Source of the DNA: a virus
Virus record (IMG/VR): IMGVR_UViG_3300033273_000680
Coordinates: 1-28,549 of that record
Reading direction: 5' to 3' (one strand)
Length of the DNA stretch: 28,549 nt
Below the pieces are notes generated by a model that did no database searches, had not been told where the DNA came from, and worked only from the letters and a program-made list of their open reading frames with translations. The translations under genes and the position numbers were made by a program. This document shows positions 23,381-28,549 of the stretch, piece after piece. How positions within the stretch are numbered: position 1 is the stretch's first letter; each line of letters opens with the position of its first letter.

Positions 23381-23771
23381 GTTTAACATACATGATTGGC
23401 AAGGCAAGATGCGCCGTCAAATGAATGAAGTATCATACAAAGACCATAGAGGTGATACATTTTCTATCAAGGCAATTAGCTTTACATACATAGAGCAAGG
23501 CGGACTTTTCTATGGAGCATATCTGTATGATGTACCTAAGACGGCAAATGTAGGACATAGAGCTAAGTTAGGATATAAAAGCGCAGCTGCATTATTAAAG
23601 AGAATGGGTATCCAAGGCAAGTTGCCTGGCTTCTATGAGCAGTGGGCAGAGGATGGTAGGTATGATCGGTCCGGAGCAGCAAAAGCGGGTTTTGTCGCCC
23701 CGGGCATTATACAACAATTGGAAGATAAAGGTATCGTCGTTGATGTTAACGACTTGATGGACGTTTCATAA
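23373..23771 (+). CDS. Small protein with an N-terminal W-x11-NE leader-like segment
   Basis: A 132-residue protein with unknown function. It begins MAEFNIHDWQGKMRRQMNE, where M-N-E (17-19) may be a leader cleavage point like those in neighbouring genes. The body has YGAYLYDVPKTANVGHRAKLGY (about 48-69), then a helix LLKRMGIQGKLPGFYEQW and a C-terminal strand-rich part. No catalytic motif is visible. It overlaps upstream by 8 bases and downstream by one (TAATG), so it is translated with its neighbours, which also carry L-x-E-type ends. Confidence 0.65.
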   Translation: MAEFNIHDWQGKMRRQMNEVSYKDHRGDTFSIKAISFTYIEQGGLFYGAYLYDVPKTANVGHRAKLGYKSAAALLKRMGIQGKLPGFYEQWAEDGRYDRSGAAKAGFVAPGIIQQLEDKGIVVDVNDLMDVS

Positions 23772-24388
23772 TGAAGTTGACTCAAATCTTAAATGAGATA
23801 GGTGAGGCTAGTTCTAAGCCATTTAAATGGAGGAGAGGATCTAGTTTATCTCCAAAGGATATGGTTGAGTTACCTGTCAAACCGGACAAAGAGACATACT
23901 ACGACTACTTTTATACCTTCGATGCAAATGGCATCCCGTATAGAATACAATTCAATGGTAGGGTCGAACGAAAACTAACGTTAGAATTGCCTGGCATGAA
24001 GCCATTAACGGATAGAGACAAGTACGAAGTTCGATTGAACGTAGACTTCAATACAGAATCTGGATATGATACTAAAACAACGCCTGATACAAACAAAGGT
24101 GATCAGTTTCGTGTATTAGCTACGGTAGTAGATACTATAGTAGACTTTGTTAAGGACTTTAATAAAGATGGGCCATCCGGTATAGTAGTTGATGAGTTCT
24201 ATATAGCTCCTAAGGCAGATGATGAGGATGTTAGTAAGATGGATTCCAGAAGAGCTAGATTCTATCAAGCATACATCAAAAGACAACTAAACAAAATAAA
24301 CATGTACGGAATTAGATATAGGGCTAGAACTAAATCATACAAAGGTTCCGAATACATTCAATTAGATACATCAACACCGGTCAATTGA
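23771..24388 (+). CDS. Protein with a probable capsid-targeting N-terminus
   Basis: A 205-residue protein, otherwise unknown. The first residues MKLTQILNEIGEAS resemble the T4 capsid-targeting peptide MKTYQEFIAEA of internal proteins: a basic helix, then L-N-E, the prohead-protease recognition rule (hydrophobic-x-Glu). Cleavage after E9 (before Ile) is not the preferred small residue, so GEAS just after may also matter. The body is a mixed alpha/beta domain (YDYFYTFDANGIPYRIQF at 36-53; VVDTIVDFVKDF; RFYQAYIKRQLNKI). It is coupled to 23373 by TAATG. Confidence 0.6.
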   Translation: MKLTQILNEIGEASSKPFKWRRGSSLSPKDMVELPVKPDKETYYDYFYTFDANGIPYRIQFNGRVERKLTLELPGMKPLTDRDKYEVRLNVDFNTESGYDTKTTPDTNKGDQFRVLATVVDTIVDFVKDFNKDGPSGIVVDEFYIAPKADDEDVSKMDSRRARFYQAYIKRQLNKINMYGIRYRARTKSYKGSEYIQLDTSTPVN

Positions 24389-24398
24389 TTCCGGTTGA

Positions 24399-24407
24399 AT
24401 ATTTATA
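24399..24407 (+). promoter_or_regulatory. ATATTTATA promoter-like motif
   Basis: The recurring motif, 15 bases before the ATG at 24423. A hairpin-like pair (CCGG at 24377-24380 and 24391-24394) lies just before it and spans the stop of the previous gene; it may help end upstream transcription. Confidence 0.4.
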
Positions 24408-24422
24408 TAAAAGGTTAATAAA

Positions 24423-24761
24423 ATGACTGAACAAAAAAGAAGAGGCAGAAAACCAGCTGCTAAAAAGGTTGTAAAGAAGGTCTTAGATAAGACTCAAATC
24501 GACGAACAGATCGTCGCAAAGGTTGACGAGTTGAAAGCTCAGTTAGAAGCTAAACTCGATAAATTAGAAGATAAGGTAGATGACATCCCTAATGATGTTA
24601 TGTACTGGATTAAAAGACTTTGGGGACACTTGTTGCTGATTCCATTTACTTGGTATGCAGTACAAGATAACTTCCTCCTTGCTTGGCCATCGATTGTAGC
24701 ATGGGTAGCATGGAAGGAGTGGCGCCTCGAGAAGAAGCGTCTTCGTAAGTTAGGAAAATAA
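24423..24761 (+). CDS. Basic N-terminus, coiled coil and membrane segment protein
   Basis: 112 residues in three parts. Residues 5-19 (KRRGRKPAAKKVVKK) are AT-hook or histone-H1-like and likely bind DNA. Residues 24-55 form a heptad-like coiled coil (VDELKAQLEAKLDKLEDKV). Residues 66-97 (LWGHLLLIPFTWYAV, LLAWPSIVAWVAW) are one long or two short membrane helices, with a basic end (EKKRLRKLGK). A DNA-to-membrane tether is possible, though a small virion or head protein is equally open. It has its own promoter-like motif and starts before the two basic genes at 24763 and 25116. Confidence 0.65.
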   Translation: MTEQKRRGRKPAAKKVVKKVLDKTQIDEQIVAKVDELKAQLEAKLDKLEDKVDDIPNDVMYWIKRLWGHLLLIPFTWYAVQDNFLLAWPSIVAWVAWKEWRLEKKRLRKLGK

Positions 24762-24762
24762 T

Positions 24763-25119
24763 ATGGCACGTGTAGTTTACCAAAACAAACAACTAGGACT
24801 TGAAATAGTCGAATCGGACAAACCGATGCCTGTGCAGGAAGCTGAATACCAAGGCCGTAAGGTTAAATTGGGAAAAGTATCTAGAGGCGGAAAGAAGAAG
24901 TTTCAAGTTTATGTTAGAGATCCTAAGACTAAAAATGTAAAGAAGATCTCATTTGGTGATTCTACAGGTTTAAGTATTAAGACTAAAGATCCAAAGAGAC
25001 GTAAATCATTTAAGGCTAGACACAATTGCGATAATCCGGGTCCTAGAACAAAAGCTAGATACTGGTCTTGCAGAATGTGGGCTGGTCCTAACTCAGTAAA
25101 GAACATGCTTAAAAAATGA
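24763..25119 (+). CDS. Conserved-type basic protein ending in RARHNCDNPGP/YWSCRMW
   Basis: A 118-residue protein of a type I associate with T4-like marine phages, where AEYQGRKVKLGKVSRGG, KFQVYVRDPKTKNVKKISFGD and a C-terminal KDPKRRKSFKARHNCDNPGP block are conserved. Cysteines in HNCDNP and WSCRMW suggest a metal or disulfide site. No catalytic motif is known to me. The charge is strongly positive, so nucleic-acid or capsid contacts are likely. It begins one base after the 24423 stop and overlaps the next gene by 4 bases (ATGA). The family's function is not known to me. Confidence 0.75.
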   Translation: MARVVYQNKQLGLEIVESDKPMPVQEAEYQGRKVKLGKVSRGGKKKFQVYVRDPKTKNVKKISFGDSTGLSIKTKDPKRRKSFKARHNCDNPGPRTKARYWSCRMWAGPNSVKNMLKK

Positions 25120-25691
25120 ACCAAGATAAGGACATAGAAGAAGGCACTCGTTGTTGGAAAGGCTACGAGAAGAAAGGTATGAAAACTATGTTCGGTAAGC
25201 GTGTCCCCAACTGCGTTAAAAAAGAGAATGCAGAGATTGATGAGGATCTTAGAAAATGGGTGAAGCAACGTTGGGTGGACATTTCCAGAAAAAAGAAAGG
25301 AGGTGGTCACCCAGCTTGCGGCGCTTCGGCAGGTAAAAAATCTAGAAAGGGAGGTAAGCGCGCTTATCCAAAGTGCGTTCCTGCATCTAAAGCTTCTAGA
25401 ATGTCCAAAAAGGACAAGGAATCTGCAGTAAGACGTAAAAGATCTGTCTATAAAGGAAAGGCTAAGGGCGGCAAGCCGCCTAAGAAGGCCAAGAATGTAA
25501 AGACAGAAGAAATGAAGATGAAGTTAATTGCTAGACTAGAGCAAATTAACGAAAAGGCTAAACGTGATAAGTGCTACTATAAAGTAAAGGCGCGTTACGA
25601 CGTATGGCCATCGGCCTATGGTTCATTAGCACTTTCGAAATGTAGAAAGGTAGGTGCTAAGAATTGGGGCAACAAAAGTAAAAAGAAATAA
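25116..25691 (+). CDS. Modular Cys/Lys-rich protein (DUF5872-like central module)
   Basis: 191 residues in three cysteine modules: C13 to C33 (CWKGYEKKGMKTMFGKRVPNC spread over this span), a DUF5872-like middle of about 45-107 with WVDISRKKKGGG, PACG and YPKCVP, and a C-terminal module of 153-184 (KARYDVWPSAYGSLALSKC). Lys is abundant throughout. The modules occur singly or together in viral and some cellular proteins, but no function is established to my knowledge. L-E-Q-I-N-E at 141-146 offers a protease-like I-N-E site before the last module. It is coupled by ATGA to the basic gene upstream. Confidence 0.75.
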   Translation: MNQDKDIEEGTRCWKGYEKKGMKTMFGKRVPNCVKKENAEIDEDLRKWVKQRWVDISRKKKGGGHPACGASAGKKSRKGGKRAYPKCVPASKASRMSKKDKESAVRRKRSVYKGKAKGGKPPKKAKNVKTEEMKMKLIARLEQINEKAKRDKCYYKVKARYDVWPSAYGSLALSKCRKVGAKNWGNKSKKK

Positions 25692-25694
25692 GTT

Positions 25695-25910
25695 ATGTCT
25701 GAAAACTATCTTGAACTAGCAGTCGAAGAAGTATACATGATACTTAATACAGGAAGAACGCCATGGCCCAAGTCTATGCGCGATCCTCATGATAAGATCA
25801 AGTTCTTGGATAGTCTAATCAAACATTTTGAAACAACTGAAGACTATGAGAAATGTAGTTACCTAACGGGAATGAAAAATGAACTGGAAAATCACATCCA
25901 GGCCGATTGA
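25695..25910 (+). CDS. Small helical protein, UVR-hairpin-like end
   Basis: 71 residues, unrecognised. The first half holds LELAVEEVYMILNTGRTPWPKSM; the second (about 45-68, HFETTEDYEKCSYLTGMKNEL) has the E-x-Y-E-x-C-x-x-L spacing of UVR-type helical hairpins, also seen at the end of the 20543 product. It starts three bases after the preceding stop and overlaps the next gene by 32 bases. No enzyme motif is seen. Confidence 0.65.
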   Translation: MSENYLELAVEEVYMILNTGRTPWPKSMRDPHDKIKFLDSLIKHFETTEDYEKCSYLTGMKNELENHIQAD

Positions 25911-26088
25911 TGTTTATGAACTAAGTGATCGCGATCAGCCTACCAAGTATATCGTCTATGTATTAGATGAAACTAGAAGACCGATTGCGGCAGAAGAGGC
26001 ATATGGAATTGCAGATAGAACATCAGTTGTAAAACAGTTCATTGCACGTTACGGGCAACACATTGTTAACATAGAACATGAGAGTTAA
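25879..26088 (+). CDS. Small protein of unknown function
   Basis: 69 residues, not recognised. The segment IDVYELSDRDQPTKYIVYVLD is beta-rich and PIAAEEAYGIADRTSVVKQFIARYG is helical, suggesting a small alpha/beta fold. It shares 32 bases with the preceding gene in another frame. The ATG at 25879 follows GGGAATGAAAA, a moderate ribosome site. The function is unknown. Confidence 0.55.
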   Translation: MNWKITSRPIDVYELSDRDQPTKYIVYVLDETRRPIAAEEAYGIADRTSVVKQFIARYGQHIVNIEHES

Positions 26089-26089
26089 T

Positions 26090-26155
26090 ATGTGGGTTAC
26101 AAATTGTACATATGATGTCGACATCGAATACATCTACACGAAAAAGACGTCGTAA
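26090..26155 (+). CDS. Possible 21-codon ORF overlapping the ClpS-like gene
   Basis: ATG at 26090 opens a 21-residue frame (MWVTNCTYDVDIEYIYTKKTS) ending in TAA at 26153-26155, so it overlaps the start of the ClpS-like gene by 44 bases. It begins right after the 26088 stop. It may be a leader that sets translation of the downstream gene, or nothing; the overlap is its only support. Confidence 0.25.
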   Translation: MWVTNCTYDVDIEYIYTKKTS

Positions 26156-26387
26156 GAAATATCTTTATCTTATGAATGATAACGTTAACTCATTCGATAC
26201 AGTTCGAGTGGCATTAACAAGTCTCATTCCTGGAATGAATGATATAAAAGCAACGTCGATAGCTACCATAGTGCATAATAATAGTCAGTGTAATATCTAT
26301 CAAGGATTTGCACCCGAGATATATGTACTAGCAGCACAATTGAGAAAGCAAGGACTACGTATACAAATTCATAACAAAAGACTTTGA
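26112..26387 (+). CDS. ClpS-like N-degron adaptor
   Basis: 91 residues with a basic N-terminal tail (1-16) and then a ClpS-type domain. N22-D23 in YLYLMNDNVNSFDTV matches the ND(D)xxT/SP/F start of the N-degron pocket, V54-H55 in IATIVHNNS matches the VHxxG pocket histidine, and IYQGFAPEI and the final LRKQGLRIQIH match the C-terminal strand. ClpS delivers proteins with Leu, Phe, Tyr or Trp at the N-terminus to ClpAP. The third pocket acid is Asn24 and the G after VH is absent, so recognition may be altered. A phage could use it to redirect or inhibit host ClpAP. The assignment is from pattern, not from a database match. Confidence 0.7.
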   Translation: MMSTSNTSTRKRRRKKYLYLMNDNVNSFDTVRVALTSLIPGMNDIKATSIATIVHNNSQCNIYQGFAPEIYVLAAQLRKQGLRIQIHNKRL

Positions 26388-26417
26388 AAGTATAACAAGA
26401 TTACTTATTTTAATGTT

Positions 26418-26885
26418 ATGATAAAAAATGTTCTGACAATCGCATTTATATCAGTAGCAGCTCCAATTGCTACTACGTATACTACGTATGTACCATTACC
26501 TGTTCGACCCATTCAACCTATAAAGGCAGAACCGATTCAACAAGATCCATTGATCAATGCATTAATTATGGTTGAAAGTTTTGGCAATGATAGTGCATAT
26601 AATGCAATGGAAGATGCAGTGGGATGTTTACAGATACGTCCTATTATGGTAAGAGAGGTTAATCGTATTTTGCGTAAGCAGGACGACCCGCGCCGATTTA
26701 AAATGAAGGACCGTTGGGATAGAGACAAATCTCTAGAGATGTTTGATATTTGGCAAACATTCCATCATTCCAATAGTAATCACGAAAAGATTGCTCGTAA
26801 TTGGAACGGCGGACCTAAAGGTTGGAAAAAAGAATCGACCGCATATTATTGGGAAAAGGTGCAAAAACATTTGGAAGTTAACTAA
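26418..26885 (+). CDS. Exported lysozyme-like/transglycosylase-type protein
   Basis: 155 residues. Residues 1-20 (MIKNVLTIAFISVAAPIA) are a signal peptide or N-terminal anchor. E53 in IMVESFGNDSAYNA is the catalytic-acid position of lysozyme-superfamily transglycosylases, with AVGCLQIRPI (67-76) as the following G-LQI strand. IARNWNGGPKGWKKES and YYWEKVQKHL near the end also match. It would cut the glycan strands of peptidoglycan for lysis or entry. It stands alone, with a short gap on each side. No terminator or clear ribosome site is seen. Confidence 0.75.
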   Translation: MIKNVLTIAFISVAAPIATTYTTYVPLPVRPIQPIKAEPIQQDPLINALIMVESFGNDSAYNAMEDAVGCLQIRPIMVREVNRILRKQDDPRRFKMKDRWDRDKSLEMFDIWQTFHHSNSNHEKIARNWNGGPKGWKKESTAYYWEKVQKHLEVN

Positions 26886-26905
26886 GAAGTTAATATATTG
26901 AGAGT

Positions 26906-27256
26906 ATGGTTACAACAAACGTTATAGTTAAATTAGCAGTAGATGGTCTTCATAGTTGGCCAGATGCTAAGAAGGTCTTTCCGGAGGTAGGATTCCTTTC
27001 GGATGTACATCGTCATATGTTTCATTTCAAAGCTAAGAAGCGAGTGAATCATGATGATCGAGATGTAGAGTTTATTATGTTCAAAAGAGATATTGAAGAA
27101 TACTTGCATGATCGGTATTGGAAGCAAGAATATCGTAGTCACTTCTTTGGATCCAAGTCCTGTGAGATGTTGGCTAAAGAGATCCTTGAATACTTTGATT
27201 GCGAGTATGTATCAGTATTTGAAGACGACGAAAACGGAGCAGAGTGTTATGTCTGA
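26906..27256 (+). CDS. QueD/PTPS-like T-fold protein lacking the catalytic cysteine
   Basis: 116 residues that follow the 6-carboxy-tetrahydropterin synthase (QueD) layout. H16 (LHSWPD), H35 and H37 (HRHMF) are likely zinc ligands. VEFIMFKRDIEEYL is the middle helix and SCEMLAKEILEYF (85-97) the late one, and YVSVFEDDENGAE carries the usual Glu. QueD has Cys four residues before the HxH pair; here that place is L31, and no nearby Cys replaces it. So it probably does not do the standard reaction, or it binds a pterin/purine for another use. Queuosine/7-deazaguanine pathways are known in phages, but no other pathway gene is seen in this window. Confidence 0.6.
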   Translation: MVTTNVIVKLAVDGLHSWPDAKKVFPEVGFLSDVHRHMFHFKAKKRVNHDDRDVEFIMFKRDIEEYLHDRYWKQEYRSHFFGSKSCEMLAKEILEYFDCEYVSVFEDDENGAECYV

Positions 27257-27389
27257 ATTGATTAAAGAATGGTATGAATTGCTAGATGCAAATCACGTTA
27301 AGGTAGAGCCGAAAGCATTTACATTGCTTCAGATGGTTATGGAAAACTACGATATTACAAAGAAGGCTGTAGAAGAGGATGCCGTTTAA
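27249..27389 (+). CDS. Small helical protein of unknown function
   Basis: 46 residues (MSELIKEWYELLDANHVKV..., then FTLLQMVMENYDITKKAVEED), all helical. It starts 8 bases inside the upstream T-fold gene and ends 11 bases inside the next, so its expression is linked to both. It is longer than expected for chance given the shared ends, but the function is unknown. Confidence 0.55.
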   Translation: MSELIKEWYELLDANHVKVEPKAFTLLQMVMENYDITKKAVEEDAV

Positions 27390-27906
27390 ACCAGGAGAAG
27401 GCCGACCGGCTATGAATATCTCCGAATCGGAGATCCGTTATGCAATGGAGAATACTAAGTCCTGCGCACAAGCGGCACGATTCCTTAAGATATCATATGA
27501 GGCATTTCGTAAGTATGCCAAGATGTATACGGACTCCGAATCTGGTAAAACATTATTTGAACTTCATAAGAATCCACATGGCAAAGGTGTACCCAGAGTC
27601 CCAAAGAACCCAACAAAGACTCAGGCTAAACTAGAAAACATTTTTGCCGGCAAACATCCTAACTATAACAAACATCGATTGAAAGATAGATTGTTACGGT
27701 CTGGAGAATTTGAAGAATGCTGCTCATCATGCGGATTCAATGAACGACGTGTAAGTGATTATACAGTGCCTTTGTTATTAGATTGGATCGATGGCGATAC
27801 TACTAATCATGCCAAAGAGAATCTAAGGTTCCTATGTTTGAATTGCTATTATCTACAGGTAGGCAATCCATTGGGCGGGCGTATGCGTAATAGTTATGGA
27901 CCGTAA
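27379..27906 (+). CDS. HTH plus degenerate HNH-like zinc protein
   Basis: 175 residues. N-terminal helices (16-50: SEIRYAMENTKSCAQAARFL, then YEAFRKYAKMY) look like an HTH DNA-binding unit. Residues 113-157 hold four cysteines in two knuckles (C115/C118 and C153/C156) around PLLLDWIDGDTTNHAKENLRFL, the layout of HNH domains. The first HNH histidine reads Asp135, so cleavage activity is doubtful; a DNA-binding regulator is equally likely. Homologous conserved proteins occur, to my recollection, in T4-like marine phages. It precedes the sigma70-type promoter. Confidence 0.7.
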   Translation: MPFKPGEGRPAMNISESEIRYAMENTKSCAQAARFLKISYEAFRKYAKMYTDSESGKTLFELHKNPHGKGVPRVPKNPTKTQAKLENIFAGKHPNYNKHRLKDRLLRSGEFEECCSSCGFNERRVSDYTVPLLLDWIDGDTTNHAKENLRFLCLNCYYLQVGNPLGGRMRNSYGP

Positions 27907-27934
27907 AAAAGTTTGAAAAAAGTTGGCAAAAGGC

Positions 27935-27964
27935 TTGACCGTTAATTGATATCTACCTTATATT
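27935..27964 (+). promoter_or_regulatory. Sigma70-type promoter upstream of 27991
   Basis: TTGACC (27935-27940) as -35 and TATATT (27959-27964) as -10 are separated by 18 bases, and transcription would start about 27970, before the ATG at 27991. The preceding tract (27905-27933) is A-rich, like an UP element. It differs from the ATATTTATA sites and suggests early expression by unmodified host RNA polymerase of the downstream small genes and perhaps the tRNA. Confidence 0.75.
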
Positions 27965-27990
27965 TAAGAGTAAGTTAAAAGATAAGATAG

Positions 27991-28197
27991 ATGAGTAATT
28001 TTGATATCAAGGCGCATGTGCAATCAATGGCCCCCGAGGCTCAAGACATGTTGCTCAAGGCAGCAGTCAGAGATCACCAGATGAGCATTTTGATTGATTT
28101 GATGGGCATTATCGGAGAGCAGAGAGATCCTAGGTCAGTTGCCGATAAGGTGTCCAATTGGATGAAAGAAGTAGCTGAAGAAGATTCGAATAAATAA
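27991..28197 (+). CDS. Small phage protein behind the sigma70-type promoter
   Basis: 68 residues (MSNFDIKAHVQSMAPEAQDML..., ending KVSNWMKEVAEEDSNK), helical and slightly acidic, with no recognised family. It is the first gene after the promoter at 27935, so it is probably made early in infection. Such small early phage proteins often bind host factors; this is inference only. The ribosome site is weak (GATAAGATAG). Confidence 0.65.
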   Translation: MSNFDIKAHVQSMAPEAQDMLLKAAVRDHQMSILIDLMGIIGEQRDPRSVADKVSNWMKEVAEEDSNK

Positions 28198-28202
28198 TAG
28201 AT

Positions 28203-28403
28203 ATGGTTAGTCAAGAAGTATATTGCGTGTTCGCACCATCCAAAGGCGATCATACCCTTTGCAAAGGTGAATTGTTGGGTATCTACGGCAGTCGTAAGAG
28301 TGCTAAGGAAGCAACGAAAGGTTATGTGAAGTTCTTCAAGGAATGTGGTCGAGATGTTAAGACAAGTCATTTCAAGATCAAGAGTAGATTGATGTTTGAT
28401 TAA
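28203..28403 (+). CDS. Small phage protein of unknown function
   Basis: 66 residues. The first strand YCVFAPSKGDHTLCKGELLGIYG and the later helix SAKEATKGYVKFF look like a compact alpha/beta domain. It has two Cys but no metal motif. It follows the previous gene after five bases and lies in the same early unit. Its stop is six bases before the tRNA-like sequence. The function is unknown. Confidence 0.6.
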   Translation: MVSQEVYCVFAPSKGDHTLCKGELLGIYGSRKSAKEATKGYVKFFKECGRDVKTSHFKIKSRLMFD

Positions 28404-28409
28404 ATGAAT

Positions 28410-28494
28410 GCCTGGGTGGTGGAATTGGTAGACACGTCAGACTTAAAATCTGATTCTTTTTTAAAGAGTATTGGTTCAAATCCGATAATGAGTA
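28410..28494 (+). tRNA. tRNA-Leu(TAA)-like sequence with a non-pairing acceptor stem
   Basis: The D arm (GTGG, AATTGGTAGA, CAC), the anticodon arm TCAGA-CTTAAAA-TCTGA with anticodon TAA, a long class II variable arm (six pairs, TTCTTT with AAAGAG) and a five-pair T arm (ATTGG-TTCAAAT-CCGAT) are all present at leucine-tRNA spacing. The 5' acceptor GCCTGGG would face AATGAGT (28487-28493) and gives only one Watson-Crick pair plus three wobbles. So the 3' end is either decayed, or displaced by an insertion whose far side is outside the window. The total of 85 bases is normal. Confidence 0.6.
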
Positions 28495-28549
28495 TATTAA
28501 GTAATACTTTGTATTATTATTGTTGAAATTATGTGGTATTTATTATATG

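Noticed and set aside
24909-25310. 133-codon open frame on the - strand
   Set aside because: It lies antisense to two well-supported basic genes, has no ribosome site, and its composition is that of complemented Lys codons (Phe and Leu runs).
28410-28494. Group I intron in the tRNA-Leu anticodon loop, as in cyanobacteria
   Set aside because: The anticodon arm is continuous here; only the acceptor stem is wrong.
1-28549. CRISPR arrays, insertion sequences, integrase and prophage attachment sites
   Set aside because: No spaced repeats, transposase or integrase motifs were seen; the only short tandem repeat is at 626-649.

Overview
The window is a gene-dense, AT-rich stretch of a tailed double-stranded DNA virus, best read as part of a large T4-like myovirus genome, possibly marine. 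The evidence is a T4-type clamp-loader cluster (large subunit gp44, small subunit gp62 and probably the end of the sliding clamp), a GIY-YIG homing-type endonuclease, a phage dUTPase, a SaV/DUF3310 gene, a viral tRNA remnant and many small conserved phage-type proteins. Every supported gene is on the + strand. Most neighbours overlap by 1 to 32 bases. No rRNA, insertion sequence, integrase or CRISPR array was seen, and no gene-free stretch reaches 300 bases. The host cannot be named from the sequence.

Layout. (1) 1-5499, nucleotide metabolism and replication: likely sliding-clamp C-terminus, dUTPase, homing endonuclease, gp44, a zinc-ribbon protein, gp62, a DUF3310 protein, a helical membrane-prone protein, a Cas4/RecB-like iron-sulfur nuclease and a SLOG/DUF2493 protein. 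(2) 5545-19448, a glycan island of about 14 kb read as one operon. It has roughly eleven putative glycosyltransferases (GT-A and GT-B types), an SDR sugar-nucleotide epimerase/dehydratase, a short UDP-glucose dehydrogenase, two class I methyltransferases and one unknown gene. (3) 19461-26088, small genes: an L,D-transpeptidase-like protein, a YqiA-like hydrolase, membrane proteins, a ParB-like protein, and several proteins with L-x-E sites that resemble T4 prohead-protease cleavage or capsid-targeting sequences. Two basic, cysteine-bearing conserved proteins follow. (4) 26090-28549, accessory genes: a ClpS-like adaptor, an exported lysozyme-like protein, a QueD/PTPS-like T-fold protein without the usual catalytic cysteine, a degenerate HNH-like zinc protein, two small genes behind a sigma70-type promoter, and a tRNA-Leu(TAA) whose acceptor stem does not pair.

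How the parts may work together. Region 1 supplies replication. Region 2 could make UDP-glucuronate-derived sugars, assemble a glycan and methylate it, on the virion, the host envelope or another acceptor; the acceptor is not visible. Region 3 looks partly like packaged or head-associated proteins. A recurring motif, ATATTTATA, lies upstream of at least seven + strand genes and is a good candidate for a phage-specific promoter element. The strongest leads are the island with its shared LPK[LI]xKV peptide on two glycosyltransferases, the ClpS-like protein, the cysteine-less QueD-like protein, the series of possible prohead-protease sites and the odd tRNA-Leu.
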